The notes under the pieces were generated by a model. That model did no database searches. It was not told the origin of the DNA and saw nothing but the letters and a program-made list of their open reading frames with translations. From Prunus persica (Eukaryota; Streptophyta; Magnoliopsida; Rosales; Rosaceae): a stretch of 64,000 bases of DNA. This document shows, one piece after another, positions 32,314 to 48,176 of this stretch (position 1 is its first letter; every line of letters begins with the position of its first letter). The position numbers and the translations under genes are program-made. The stretch is taken from contig NC_034014.1 of assembly GCF_000346465.2 (NCBI RefSeq), forward strand, positions 4,612,461-4,676,460, written 5' to 3'.

Positions 32314-34084
32314 CTAATAATAGAGCGAACCTGCAAAAGCACAAGTCAGAAGTTCAGGGACTGATCAACTCTACAACATCACTCTATATGCTACCCAACT
32401 TACTATCAATGTCATCTGTAATAGAAATACCTTGCCACCAATTTCCTCGGGCAGCACTGTTCGAATTGCTTCCATTTGGATCATCTTCTCCCCCATCTTT
32501 CTTGAACTAATTCAATCATAAGTAAGTAACAGAATCAGTTTCTCACATCATTTTTATCAGTTAATCATGCTGATACTATCAATATCACAGCAGTCTATGT
32601 ATTATGTTGATGATCAACTTATCAAGACTCACTATAGGGTAGGATCCAGAGGCATGGGTACTTGGGGACTGGGAATACACCTCTTGCCCACCATAGTAAA
32701 GAGATGAACTTAGATAACATGGTTCTGCTCTTTCTTCCTGAAGAACTGAACTGCGGTCCTTGTTGGGTAAGCTATAGCGTGCACCTTCGCTACTTATAGC
32801 TATATGATTTAAGAAAACGCAAAGGTCGAGGCAATAAGCTTTCAGTATCCAACATTTAAGAGGTTCTTGAGAATTACAAAAGAAGCATATGATAATGGTA
32901 GAGAATGCAGGGAATCTGATGACCATGGAAGCTAGTTGTAGCAGTTGATTAAATGGAAAAGTTCTAAGAACTTAAACCCCACTCAAAGTAGCGTGGTTGC
33001 TAGTTAAACAAGCTTTCTTCTCAGTTAGGAGCAATACATCAAAATGGTCATTTTCCACTTCAAAAAGAAAAGAAGTAAATTGTAAGAAATTATATTAATT
33101 CGGCATAAATGATCAAAATTAAGAGAGGGTCTTTGTCAAGAAACCTTGAGACATGGTTGAATATAAACACAGAATAAGAAGAGAAAAATAATGAAGCTAA
33201 ATTAGCAATTCAGCTTGATACAAACCTGGACAACCTTGCTTGGTGTTCCATGCATGATTTCCCAAGGACTGTTTTTGCCAATATTCTGTCAGCTCAGAGC
33301 TTGAAGAGTTCCTTCCTACCACCTAAAATCAGGATAAATAAGTCAGATACAGGAAGACGAATCCAACAAAGTAAAAGTCTATGTTTCTAAGTGATCAGGA
33401 CACTTCACTGCACAAAGCACTTTCAAGGACACTCATTTTTCTACCCACTTCCACTAATCTCTATGTTGTATTATGTTGTATTATATTTTCAGTCTCAGAA
33501 GACTTGTCTATTCTCTATGTTGTATTATATTTTCCTAGACAAATAGAATCCATGAAGAAAACTGCTATGCAAGAACTATGAGGAACAAATTGTTCTTTCT
33601 CTTTGGGCTATTTTCTCGATATAATTCCGTTAAAGAATCCGTCACCCACCTCCGGTTCAAGAACAAGCAGGGAACGCTTGGCCACAACATGAAACACTTC
33701 ACTGCAACTTCAAGGAACTTGACCAAACCATAATAACTTTCTTCCCCCACCACCACACACCACCACCCCACCACCCCCCCGGCGGGTGAATTTTCAATTC
33801 TCTATTATAAAGTTCACAAAAGTTTATCATAAAAAAGAAACCCAAATTCATCTTCACCCAATTTCTCTGCTTTTAAAAGCAGCTTCCTGGCAGAAGCCAC
33901 TTATGCTATGCAGAACAAGCAGACAGCATAAATATGAATTGAGTAGAATCAGATATACCTGAGATGGAGGTGGAAAAATAGATGCAAAAATCCCAGTAGA
34001 CGACTTGGGTGGTGGCTCCTTGACACCAAAGAGATCAGCAGTCAATGAGGAAGCTGCGCTACCCTGCTTCTTAGCACTCTCCAT
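32314..34084 (-). CDS. Small plant-specific protein of unknown function, 160 aa
   Basis: Five exons give a continuous frame of 161 codons: 33959-34084, 33226-33322, 32633-32799, 32431-32506 and 32314-32330. The acceptor of exon 3 was set at 32799, because only this choice keeps the frame into ARYSLPNKDRSSVLQ. The protein begins MESAKKQGSAASSLTADLFG, contains SSTGIFASIFPPPSQ, then YLSSSLYYGGQEVYSQ, and ends FKKDGGEDDPNGSNSNS and RGNWWQGSLYY. The end block NWWQGSLYY recurs in a plant family of unannotated proteins I recall. It is hydrophilic, Ser-rich and probably disordered, with no signal peptide or membrane segment. Function unknown. Confidence 0.85.
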
Positions 34085-36122
34085 TTTATTTCCTTTCTTT
34101 CTCTGAGTCAACTCAAAAAGCCACTCCAAACAAAAGCACTCTCCAAAAAAGCAGTTCCCAAGAAAAACCCAGTTGATGAAACAAAGCAAAGCAGCAGATA
34201 AGATTTTGCGGAGGTAGAAAACTAGAAAAGCAGAGCACGTGATGAAGATCATACACTATCGGAAGCCAAATTTATATTGGTAGTTCTACAAAAGACGGCA
34301 CTGCAGGTAGTGCCCGCCCATGTAACACCATCACCAATATAAAACACACCCCCTTTTCATGCAAACAACATTTATTTCCCTTTTCCCATCAAAGATTTGG
34401 AACTTCCCTTGCGGTTTCCTCAGATATTCCTGTTCGCCTTGATATAATACAATCATCTTTTCCCTACACACGTAACGGATAAGTGCCACGTGGGCTCCAC
34501 ATGTCCTTCCCACATGGACTAATTGGGGAGTGCCACGTTTTTCGTAGATGGAAGATTGAATAGATTGATATCATATGTTTATATTTTATGGTTATATCAA
34601 AGGGTATCGAAGCTTTAACAGATCCTAATTCTAATTCGTAACTCTTAACTCTCTTTTACCACTTGAGCTAAAGACACCGTCCGTGTATTTTCCGTGTTGA
34701 TATGATGCACTCATAATTGTGGAGTATCTTCATCTCATCTCTCTCTAGCTCTCATGCCTATGCATAGACTTCTACTTCATCTCCCTAGCCAATGGCCTAT
34801 TGTGTCATTGATTTTTGTGGGATATATAAGTTGAAGACTAAGGTGAGAGGTAAAGAGAAATGAACGTTAAAGCTTCTGATCCCACCAAGAGGATAAAAAG
34901 ATAAGGTTTCCTCTGTCGGATGTGCTTCAAGTAGTGCTTGGTCCAACATTCTCTCCCTTTTAATATCAATGTACTATTACCCACCCGTCCTTATGTAGGA
35001 CCATAGCTAGTGAAGAATGAGAAAATGATATGCGTAATATCTAGTTGTATACAACCGGTGACAGGAAAGTTTTTTTCTCGTAAAATTGAGATATGTACGA
35101 CATTGGAAAAATATTCGAAAAACATGATATGTGACGAATAGAAAAGGGCAGAATTATGTGAACATGATTGTAGATGAAATTTAGTTTTGTTTGATTGTGG
35201 ATTTGGTTTGAAGTGGTTCTCTTTGGATTAAGTGGGATGCTTACGACAAAGGTGGTACAATTATTGGTTTGAAATTGAATAGGTTTGATTTTTAATTTAA
35301 AAGCTTGTAGGTCTTTTGGATTTCTTCACCAAATTTTACCCTTGCTTTTGGTCCTTACTGTTTGGAATGTACAATGCGGGATTAAGCGACGGTATCCAAC
35401 AACTTTTTACTACTACTGTAAAGCCAACACTAAAGTCATAAAAAATAAAATAAATCTTTAAATATAAACAAATTAACCCCCACTAACTACACAATAATAG
35501 TTACTAGCTTCTCTGCATGCGCTTCTGCGCCTGCGAGAGGTTTTTTTTAAAAAAAATTTAAATTTATTTTAGAATTAAAAAAGATAATGGATAGTTGTAT
35601 TCCATAAAAATAGGATCCATTATCTGAATTTTTTTTTAATTTTAATTTTTTTAATATGAAAAATTGTGAATTTACCATATTATCCTCATTTAATTAATAA
35701 TTTTAATTCTTAATGTTTGCATTAACCAAGGGCATTTTCTGGTATTTTGAATGTTTCACCATTCTCTGCCTTTTGCTTTATATATATAGATAAAAAGATA
35801 TATTTAGTGATATACCCATTTTTAGCACTAATATTATAAATAAATCCTACACCATTGAATTTCTATAAACAAACTCAAAAAAAATCCTAAAAATAACAAC
35901 TGGCCTTATTGAATTTAATATTGATTATTAAATTACTTTGATGACCTATTGAGTGTTTTAGGCATTTTTTTGAGATTTTGGGGTTGGGCTTGTTTTAAGA
36001 AATTAATGACAATTTTGTAATTTATAAGAAGTTAAAAGCCTCTTTGTTATGTTGTAAATGAGTTTTGGATGTGTTTCTAAAGTCTATTTCATATGGAGTA
36101 TTTTTATAATTTGAGCTCCTAG
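34085..36122. other. Intergenic, no gene recognised
   Basis: The left end holds the leader and promoter of the minus-strand gene starting at 34084. The rest is AT-rich. A block near 35506-35795 (CTTCTCTGCATGCGCTTCTG at one side and TATATATAGATA at the other) looks like part of a dispersed repeat, but I cannot define its ends. Confidence 0.4.
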
Positions 36123-36856
36123 AAAAAATTATAGAGTGATACTATATCACTACATCGGCAAGTAATACTCCCACTCAAAATCTAACATGTGTCAAATTTA
36201 AAAAAATAATTGTATTGTTTTCCTAGTTGTACTTTGTCTTCCAACTTTATCCAGATCCCATTGTAGCAGTGTCTCACCCAGATCCCATTGGCAATCTGCC
36301 TTCCATGCACTACCGCCCCTTGGCTGCAGTCCCCCCTCCATGAATACCAACATCAAACAACACCACCCAAAAAGTGGTTGATAAAATTAACAGAAAAAGG
36401 AAAAAAATAACTGATTTACTTGGTTGCCCATAACATCCATCATTACCTTTCTTTCAGTAGTGGGTTGTCAACTTATCATCATAGGAGATGGTTTTGAAGA
36501 TTTCTGATTTGCACTTATATATATTCAAGATTTTTGGCTTTTTCTTAATGCGTTTAACTTTTTTACTGAGAATGAGAGGCTGGGAAAGAGGCGTTGGAGA
36601 TGTTGGATGAGAAGGGAGAGAGAGGCTGGGGTCGGTGGCGAGGGAAAAGAGAAGACAACTTGGTGGTGAGGGAGAAGCGAAGCACAGGTAAGACGGTGGG
36701 AGAGGGGTTAGGTCTAACTAATGTTGAAGGGTAAACTTGGAAGACAAAGTTAGGTGTAATTGTTTTTTTATTTTCTTTTAAAATTAATACGTGTTAAATT
36801 TTGAGTGGGAGTATCACCCGCTAACGTGGTGATACCGTATCATTCTATAATTTTTT
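36123..36856. mobile_element. MULE-like element with long TIRs (candidate)
   Basis: The sequence AAAAAATTATAGAGTGATAC at the left reappears, inverted and with a few changes, at the right. The inverted homology continues for about 115 bp through ACTCCCACTCAAAAT. The interior is AG-rich (AGGCTGGGAAAGAGGCGTTG) and non-coding. CCTA borders both ends, but no clear 8-11 bp target duplication is visible, so the class is inferred from TIR length and similarity of design to the elements at 13065 and 14826. Confidence 0.6.
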
Positions 36857-37965
36857 CCTATATTAAGTATAATAATGAATCTCCCTTATAAAAATAGAAT
36901 AAAAAACACTACAATAATAATTTAAAAAGTAACTGAAACTAAGTGCAAAAGAAGAGTAGTGGTTTTTGACATGTTTAGTTACTTTGAATAGAAAGGGAAA
37001 GAAGTAGGAATTATTCTCATTCCAGCATCTACTTTCAATAAAAGAATCAAAAGACGTGTGCACCTTTTGGTAAGTCGGTGGAGTTAACCTTTTGGTAAGT
37101 TGGTGGAGTTCACCTAGGATTCATTAAAAAAATATCTGATTAGTCGTTTAATTTTTTTTTTAATTATATAGAGGTAATAGTCTAAACTACTCTAAACTAC
37201 GGAAAGAGAAATGTAAATTTGAGTGCAAGATATACAAGTAATAGTCTAAGTTGCTTAAAGGGGAACGTGAATTTGAGTGCAAGAGAACGAAGACATAGTG
37301 TATCTTTTAGCAAACTACTTTTACAGGAAAAGTCAATATCGTGCAGTTTAAACCCGAACCGTTTTGCGTGGCATTGGCAACGAAAACTATAATACATGTT
37401 TTTCTTTGGCCTGAGAAATATTTGTTCTGTGTTTTTTGGGGCCAAATGGTTTCTTGCAGTCAAAACTGGAGGCAAAACCAAACCACCGGTTTATACCATA
37501 CTATTTGAGCATTTAAACTTTCACGATTCCATTGTCTTCCTCGCTAAATTTGGTCTTTGCACGGTAAAGCAACAGTGTGTTTCGCCACCTAAAAATCCTG
37601 ACGGCGCCTTAAGCTTCCCTAGACATTGGCTGTGCCAAGAAATACAGGGTACAAAATTCACCTTCACTCATACCAGTTAATGTACATGCTCATCAACGGC
37701 GACACAGGCAAGTCTAACAGTTCACATGGCTAGAAGAACATTTTGCAGCACATGACAAGTTACGTTTCAAGAGCTCCGAACTTCGATGCTCTAAAGAAGA
37801 ATAGCAATTTTACGTTCCAACCTCCTCCAATGAAGTGAGAAATGAATTGAAGACCTGGAACCAAATAAACTTCAATTGGGACGATGACAATAAGAGAATC
37901 AATATAACATGCGTGTGGTGCATGCTAAGTTCTACAAAAAAGGCATGAAGCACAGATTGCAAGCC
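36857..37965. other. Intergenic, degenerate repeats
   Basis: No gene is recognised. Around 37167-37290 two imperfect copies of a block containing AATAGTCTAA, AATTTGAGTGCAAGA resemble the 3' part of the SINE family also seen at 39951-40063. The right end should hold the 3' untranslated region of the PPR gene. Confidence 0.35.
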
Positions 37966-39631
37966 TCAGCAGCGCACACCAAATATCTCTTCCGGAGGAT
38001 CATACACATGCTGTTCAGGAAAGAGCTCCTCAAAGTCTTGCTTGACTCTGTTTCTCAAAAGGGGGTGTGGTAGAAGCCCCTTCAACAAAATACGGAATGG
38101 TAGCTCCTCTGGTGGATCTGGAGAGTTCTTCATGTCTTCATATATGTTCATTGCATCGGCAGGAGAACCAGAGCTCAAAAAACCCCTAATAACTTCTGTA
38201 TATGTTTGAGAATCAGGGAATAGATCCTCCTTTTTCATGCCGTCCCACAGCAGCATAACATCATCCATTTTCTTAGATCTTGCTAATGAAATGATTAAGT
38301 CTTTATACAGATAGACATCAGGATTGTACCAATCTTGCTTTCGAATCACATTAAACACCTGAAAATTAACTGAGTGGCTTGTAAGCCCAATCAAAAATTG
38401 GAGAAAGAAAAATAAAACTCAATAGTCAATTTAAACAAAAGTTGAAAAGTCAATTGAAACAAAAATCACAATGGTGGAAATCTAGAAGGAATTGCATTCG
38501 AAATAATGAGCTAAATCCATTTTTTTCTCACGCGTTCTGAGAAACAAGTTTGCAAACCACAGCATGCTATAATTTGTATTCTGAGAAACAATTAAAATGA
38601 AAACACCATCTGTGCATGGGAAAGAGTTTGGGTTGAACCTGAGCGCTTGAAGGAAATAATAAACCCAAAATGTGAATACAAACTACTCTTGTTTCTCACT
38701 TTCATATGGCAATGTGGTCTTCTCTGAGTCATTGTTCATATGGTAATCTTGAGAATGAGATTTCAACAACATTTAACAATTACTAGCTATTTCCAAATCC
38801 AAAAAGCAATCTTAACATCTATAACTACAAGTGAAAAGTTAAGGCCGATTTAACCATACGAAAAAGATGGAATTGACCTAAAAAAGGACCCTCTCCAATC
38901 CAACTTTACCATACACCACGAGCTTGCATTGCTCACAGAAATACAACCCAGCAAAACTAATACTAAAGCTAAGTTGACGAAGTGGCTTACATCAGGAACA
39001 GAAAAGTGATAATGCTTCTTAAACTGTTAAACATTAGCTAAGCATATTCAAGGTGTCCAAGAGCGCACATTACTTTTGGGCATTTAATCAAACACATAAC
39101 CAGCACCCACTGAGATCCTTTCCACGACAATTCTATACTAGCAATACTTAAGTGGATTTACATAGCACAGGTTATATACCCAAGAATGAAAATTTCAGAA
39201 CAACCCAGAAGAGCAAATGCAAAAAGACACTAGATTTAAGCACAGAAGAGTACCTTAATTGCCAAATTGACCTCTTCTTGACGCTCAAGCTCAGTGAGAA
39301 CAGCAATCAAATCCATCTTCAAGAGTCTCAAAACATGGTTCTTTATAAACTTGCCAAGCTTCTCTTCGTCATCCTTGAACCGCTTCAAACCCGATATCAC
39401 ATAAAGCGCTTCTTTGCCAATCAGCTTCTTGCCCCTCCAAAGCGGTCCTCTCGGCCTCCCATCGTGGTATAGCCTAAACCCACAAATGGGTTTCGACGAC
39501 TCGATTTCTGATTCTGGAATTCTGAATTTTCGAAGCAGTGGGGTCTCTTGGGTGGTTGTTCTTTTTAGGCCACGAAGGAGTATCGAGGAGAAAATTGCGA
39601 ACTTTGATCTTGAAAATGCACGAGTCGCCAT
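37966..39631 (-). CDS. PPR protein, THA8-like, 256 aa
   Basis: Two exons, 39254-39631 and 37966-38358, with GT..AG borders and phase 0, total 257 codons. The protein belongs to the short pentatricopeptide-repeat proteins related to THA8, which bind RNA in organelles and act in intron splicing. The N-terminus (MATRAFSRSKFAIFSSILLRGLKR) is rich in Arg, Ser and hydrophobic residues and lacks acids, consistent with a mitochondrial or chloroplast transit peptide. The mature part has GPLWRGKKLIGKEALYVISG, then about four helical repeats, including one with PDVYLYKDLIISLARSKKMD and one with PDSQTYTEVIRGFLSSGSPA. It ends DPPEEIFGVRC. The intron is about 895 bp. Target RNA is not predictable here. Confidence 0.9.
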
Positions 39632-39950
39632 TAGAAGTATAATGAAAGAGACGAGTTGATCAATGAGATTGATAAGGCTTTGTTTGGCAGATGAGAAACT
39701 ACCCCTAGTTCTACACAGAGGGGTTTAGGCGTAGGGCTTTAGCTTAACAGTCGAAGATGAGAGAAGCTCTCATGAGTGAAGGGTATAATTGGATTTCACA
39801 ACTGAAAATAAATAAATAAATAAAACACTTGCTGGGTTTTCAAGGTAAGTACCACACATTGTGCTTGCGCAGACCTTAACTGTAATGTGTTTTTTTTTTT
39901 TTTGCTTAAGTGCAATTTATTGTAAAACTAATGTCAATTAAAGTAGAAAC

Positions 39951-40063
39951 CTTTTTTAATACAAACGTACAATCTAAATTACTCTAATTTATGGGAAGAG
40001 GGATTCGAACTTGGGTGCAAGAGGACAGAGCTCACTGCTCTGGCCTGGTCTAATCCAAGTTTG
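39951..40063 (-). mobile_element. tRNA-derived SINE (short), minus strand
   Basis: On the minus strand a box A-like TTAGACCAGGCCAGAG and a box B-like GTTCGAATCCC are followed by an A-rich tail. The flanks CAATTAAAGTAGAAAC (39935-39950) and CAATTAAAGCAGTAAC (40064-40079) are a 16-bp direct repeat with two mismatches, the probable target-site duplication. Fragments of the same family appear near 37167-37290. Confidence 0.65.
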
Positions 40064-40490
40064 CAATTAAAGCAGTAACTAATAAACTTAAAAACTAGCA
40101 ATTAGCATTCACTAATCCAAACTTTTCTCCTCATTCAAAGACTGAAGGAAATTAAGGATCAATCTGGAATTTGGGAAAATGTTGGTCATTCAAGTGGACT
40201 TTGCTAGGCCAACATTTAAACGGCATTTTGTTTTGGTGCAAGGCATTTTCTATATTCTACTTTCTTTCTTCATCAGTGTCTTTGCGCAATAATAAGCTCA
40301 TAGTGAGAAAGACATAGGAAAAGCACACATAACTGAAGATTTCCATGCTTGGCTATTGTTGAATGCTAAAACAAGAAGGAAAAAAAAAACCTTAAAGCGG
40401 GCAATGACAAGGAATCTTTAAGCATCGTATTTTCTTCCCAGTAAGCTGAATGAAGCCTCTTTAAAAGGCATACTAACACATTTGGAAATG
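40064..40490. other. Spacer before the subtilase array
   Basis: No gene is recognised. The region should contain the 3' untranslated region of the minus-strand subtilase gene that ends at 40491, and the sequence AGTGGACTTTGCTAGGCCAACATTTAA near 40192-40220 resembles a fragment of a subtilase last exon. Confidence 0.4.
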
Positions 40491-44070
<3,580 letters not shown>

Positions 44071-44108
44071 TGTCAATTTCTCAAACACTTTGTGGGCAAG
44101 GTGAAGAG

Positions 44109-44120
44109 GACTTTATACTG
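44109..44120 (-). promoter_or_regulatory. TATA box of subtilase copy A
   Basis: On the minus strand CAGTATAAAGTCCTCTTCAC lies about 40 bp before the start codon. The same TATAAAG-NNCTCTTCAC pattern occurs before copy B, and a similar one before copy C, so the array shares a core promoter. Confidence 0.6.
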
Positions 44121-44910
44121 GCCATCTCCACTAAGCATCCAGGATTTGTCTCCTTCCTTTTAAAAGTATTTGGTATTGCAGCTAACTTACACAATTCATT
44201 CCTAAACAACAATTCTAAATTCATAGAATGCCATGTACCTTCTATAAGTGTAAACAAATTGGGATGAGGATGAAGTCTCGCTGCTAATATTCTAAAGTCC
44301 TTGCTGCTCATTAGCTTAATCTTTTGGACAAAGTGTGTGGGTGGAGTGGTTGTCTAATATGGTATCAGAATTCTTTGCAAGTTCCACCAAGTGTGAGAGA
44401 GATATTTCCTTTTTTCTTTTTTAATCTTTATGGTATTTTCAATTTTTTTGATCTTTTTAGAAGTTGTAGTTTTTAACCTTGATTTCTGAATCAATTATAT
44501 CATATGAGTGGTTGACATTGACTGCTGTCTCAAAAGATAAATATACACGTTATAACATGAGTGAATTGATAACATCACGTGACAGTGTGACAATCACACC
44601 AATAAATTTCTAAACATTCACGCTTCTCACGACACTACTCACTTCCACATTGAAATACATGTGAAGAAGTAAAACAATGAGTAAAATGAGGAGTGTGCTT
44701 TGAGCTATAAACCATCTACATCAACACAAGTCAACCAGTCATATAGTTTTTTAATAACGTCTTTTTAGCACTTCAAAGGTGCGCCCCTTAAAAATGCACT
44801 CTTCATATGGGAGAGGATAGAGTAAAGGAATGTAAGAAGTGATATTTGAAGTGCCAAAATAATTTTTTTATTATGTCCATAACACAATCAGTAAATATTT
44901 TTTTATTTAT
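44121..44910. other. Spacer between subtilase copies A and B
   Basis: No gene is recognised. Near 44124-44150 the wording CTCCACTAAGCATCCAGGATTT is shared with the corresponding upstream position of copy B (about 48207-48232), so the proximal promoter was duplicated with the gene. Confidence 0.5.
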
Positions 44911-47665
44911 TTAAAAAGGATATTGATCCTGCATTTGCATAGCTGCAGTGTATACAACAATTGGGCTTCTAACACTGTGAGCACCATCAAACCAAACCAG
45001 CTGTGTAGAAACTTGTGATCCAAAAGGCACACCGCTTCCAGCCACAGTCACATCAAAAGCCTTCTCCTCATTCAAGGACTTGAAGGAAAGAATTTCAGGC
45101 ACCACTTTGATCTCAACTTTGGAGTCTTGAAAGATTGTGGCCTTGTAACTGGAGTTTGCAAGGCCAACATTTTTAACTCTTCTATGAAATTTAACCGCGA
45201 AAGGATTCATTGGGGTAACTTTAGCTGCCATTGAAGGGTAGTTATGATCCAGTGGTGACCCTTTATCTGTAGGGCATGTGCTGTTATCACCTGATACAAG
45301 TCTAACTTTGCCTTCATCATATTTCATGCATAGCAACCTTATGTAGTCTTCTTTTGAAGCTTCATAAACTAGCCCCGGGTTTATAGCTTTTACCGGATTG
45401 ATGTGTCCCGATCCATAAGCAAATTCACCAGTGGAAATGTTGCTCTTGGTGCTGGTATCATTCATGGGCCAAGCTACAAAACATAGAAAAATATTTGGCT
45501 GTAGTATCATATTTTTTAAAATTCAAAACTAACGTGACCTATCAAGCAATTGCTATTATGCAGACAATACCAGTAGTCATAAGGGATGATTTGATGGTGG
45601 CCGGAGACCAGTCAGGGTGGAAGCTTTTAACGTATGCAGCTACGCCAGCAGCATGGGGGCAAGCCATGGAGGTTCCAGACATGATCTTGTATTTTACATG
45701 CCTCTTGTCTTCAAACTCTGAGATGGAAGCATCAGGCGAATATGCAGCCAGAATTTGTACTCCTGGGGCACTTATATCCGGCTAAAACACATTAGAGTGC
45801 AAATGTTATTATTATCAGATCTATGCACGTAGAAGATAAATGTAGGTGACAAGGAACACCCATACCTTGATAATTTCCGGTAAAATTAGATTTGGTCCAC
45901 GTGAAGAGAAGAAAGCGACATGAGGTGCAGCAGGATCTTTTATGTGTTCACTTTTTAGTATGGTTCCTTGAGGATCTCTATACAATTAGAAACGCATTTA
46001 ATCATTTAGAGAAAGCAAACATGTTGAGACAATGCCCTTATGAGTATCCAAAAGAAACTATACCTAGTGGAGTTCATGTAGGACATCATCACACTATACT
46101 CTTTCGGGTGTAAAGCCGTCGCAGCTAATGGGAGAATCAAAGAAAGATCATCATCGTTGTAGAAATTAAGTACAACTGAACCTAGTGCGCCAGCTTTATA
46201 CGCCTCAGGAATTGCACTAGTGTATCGATCACATAGCACAATCTTTCCCTTTACTAATTGACTGTCCAGGCAACCTTCTTTACAATATCTGCAATGCAAC
46301 AAGTCAGACCCTAGAACCTTATTAGTTCACGTCTAGCGTTCGCAGTTAAAATACAATCAGTACGAAAATTACCCTGCGTCTTCCTCTGTGCAATTACTTG
46401 AAACATCTTTTCCATGTACCAGAGGGAAACTTGTTCCATTTAATGTAAAAGAGTTCACAGAATTCCCCTGTTTTGTATGAAGATATTAGAAAGTATATAA
46501 CAGAAAATTGCAATGAAATACACAAGTTTATCGGCGAAGTTGATGAGACTTACAACTACTGTTGTACCCATTCCAAAAACAACTTTGTCAATGATCCGAC
46601 GATCTATGCTACTTGCTGCAACTGTCAATATCCAGGGAGCTGGACTTGACACAGTACCATCTGAAGGACCATTGTTGCCGGCAGAGTTTGTGGTTAGTAT
46701 CCCATTTTCCATTGCATGAAAAGCACCAATGGAAATAGCATCCCCATAGACATCTTCCATAAAACCAAGTCCAATTGAAATGGTAATAATGTCAACTCCA
46801 TCATTAATAGCATCGTCAAAAGCGGCCAAAATATTGTGTGCCATGCACGTTGGAGCACAAACTTTATATGCTGCAATTCTCGCAGACGGTACTCCTCCTC
46901 TAGCAGTACCTTGTGCTAGTCCATAAAAGCTTGCATCCTTTACGCCATTCCCAGCTGCCGTTGAGGCAGTGTGGGTTCCATGACCTGTACCATCCCTTGC
47001 AGACTCTGCTGTGTAATATCGAGCTCCAATGAGTTTGCTGCAGAAAGATAATTATTGTTATTTTTATTGTGGCTACAACCTTAGTAAGTATTACTAGCAA
47101 AACCATTAGAAAAATTATGAAAATGGACAGACACAGGTATTTATAAAAGAATAGGTCTCTAAATTAGTTTCCTGTAATGAAACGGATACTAATGCTACCA
47201 CAAGATTGATGAATATGGAGGGGCACCTACTTGTTGCAAGTGAAATTTTTGCCACCTTTACAAGCACCTTTCCACCTCTTAGGAGCAGGACCAAAACCTA
47301 CATCTGTAAAGCTCTCTGATTCAGGCCAAATTCCACTATCAATTACACCAACAATAATGTCACTCTCAACAGTGGCATTTCGATTGATTTTCTCATCGAA
47401 ACCCATAAAGTCCCAAGATCTTGTTGTTTGGAGTTGATATGTTCTGCTTGGAAAGACAGAGACCACTTCCTTCATGTCTGAAATGAGCAGTTTATAAGCA
47501 TGATATAATCTCAAACCAAACCATATTACTACTGTGTAATGGGAAGGAAAAAAAAAAGAGTCATGGAAGCATTACTTGCAAGTTTTTCTCTTTCCTGGTC
47601 AGTGAGCTTGGCAGCGAATCCATTGAAACTCCGTTTGTAACTTCTCACTAATAAACTTTCAAGAG

Positions 47666-47718
<53 letters not shown>

Positions 47719-48129
47719 GTAAGAGCCCTATGACTTAAAAGACAAAAACAAAAGGTAACATTAAAGTTTTGCATAGACTACCTTCCCTGGATAACTCTCT
47801 GTAGAATACTGTGGTGGTGAGACAATGGAGAGTACACTCCATGAGGAAGTGATCCCAAGTACACAATAGAGACCTGCATCATCATGATCAAATATTCAGT
47901 CACATATAAATATAATAATCAATACTGCTGAAAATTTTCTTCATAAAATGGCATTTCCTTTTTATTTATTATCAATCGCAGATCAAGCGAAAGACCAAGA
48001 AGACTATTGTTTTACAACAAAGATGACTCCTACCTCTCTATCTTCAGAAGTGGCTTTGGACAATAAACTCATAGTTAGGATGAGAATGGTGAAGGCATGA
48101 TAAAACAGAAGTGCTAAATGCTTAGCCAT
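44911..48129 (-). CDS. Cucumisin-like subtilase (S8), copy B, 738 aa
   Basis: Ten exons: 48034-48129, 47782-47873, 47576-47667, 47231-47477, 46554-47037, 46373-46467, 46064-46288, 45866-45977, 45571-45781 and 44911-45473. The total is 739 codons in frame. Exon lengths are identical to copy A except exons 3, 5 and 10. Signal peptide [24 protein letters not shown]; propeptide from [12 protein letters not shown]; catalytic Asp in [12 protein letters not shown], His in [14 protein letters not shown], Asn in [10 protein letters not shown], Ser in [19 protein letters not shown]-domain piece [19 protein letters not shown]-terminal fibronectin-like domain ([17 protein letters not shown]). It ends [18 protein letters not shown] microsatellite forms the polypyrimidine tract before exon 3. 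All catalytic residues are intact. Secreted protease, substrate unknown. Confidence 0.93.
47670..47715. repeat. (GA)n microsatellite in intron 2 of subtilase copy B
   Basis: The plus-strand GA run reads as CT in the transcript and ends directly at the CAG acceptor of exon 3 (exon starts at 47667). It therefore serves as the polypyrimidine tract of that splice site. Confidence 0.92.
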
Positions 48130-48167
48130 TGTTCAATTCTCTTAACGTTTCAGGACCAGGTGAAGAG

Positions 48168-48176
48168 TGCTTTATA
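48168..48176 (-). promoter_or_regulatory. TATA box of subtilase copy B
   Basis: CTATAAAGCACTCTTCAC on the minus strand lies about 40 bp before the start codon at 48129, matching the layout seen in copies A and C. Confidence 0.6.
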
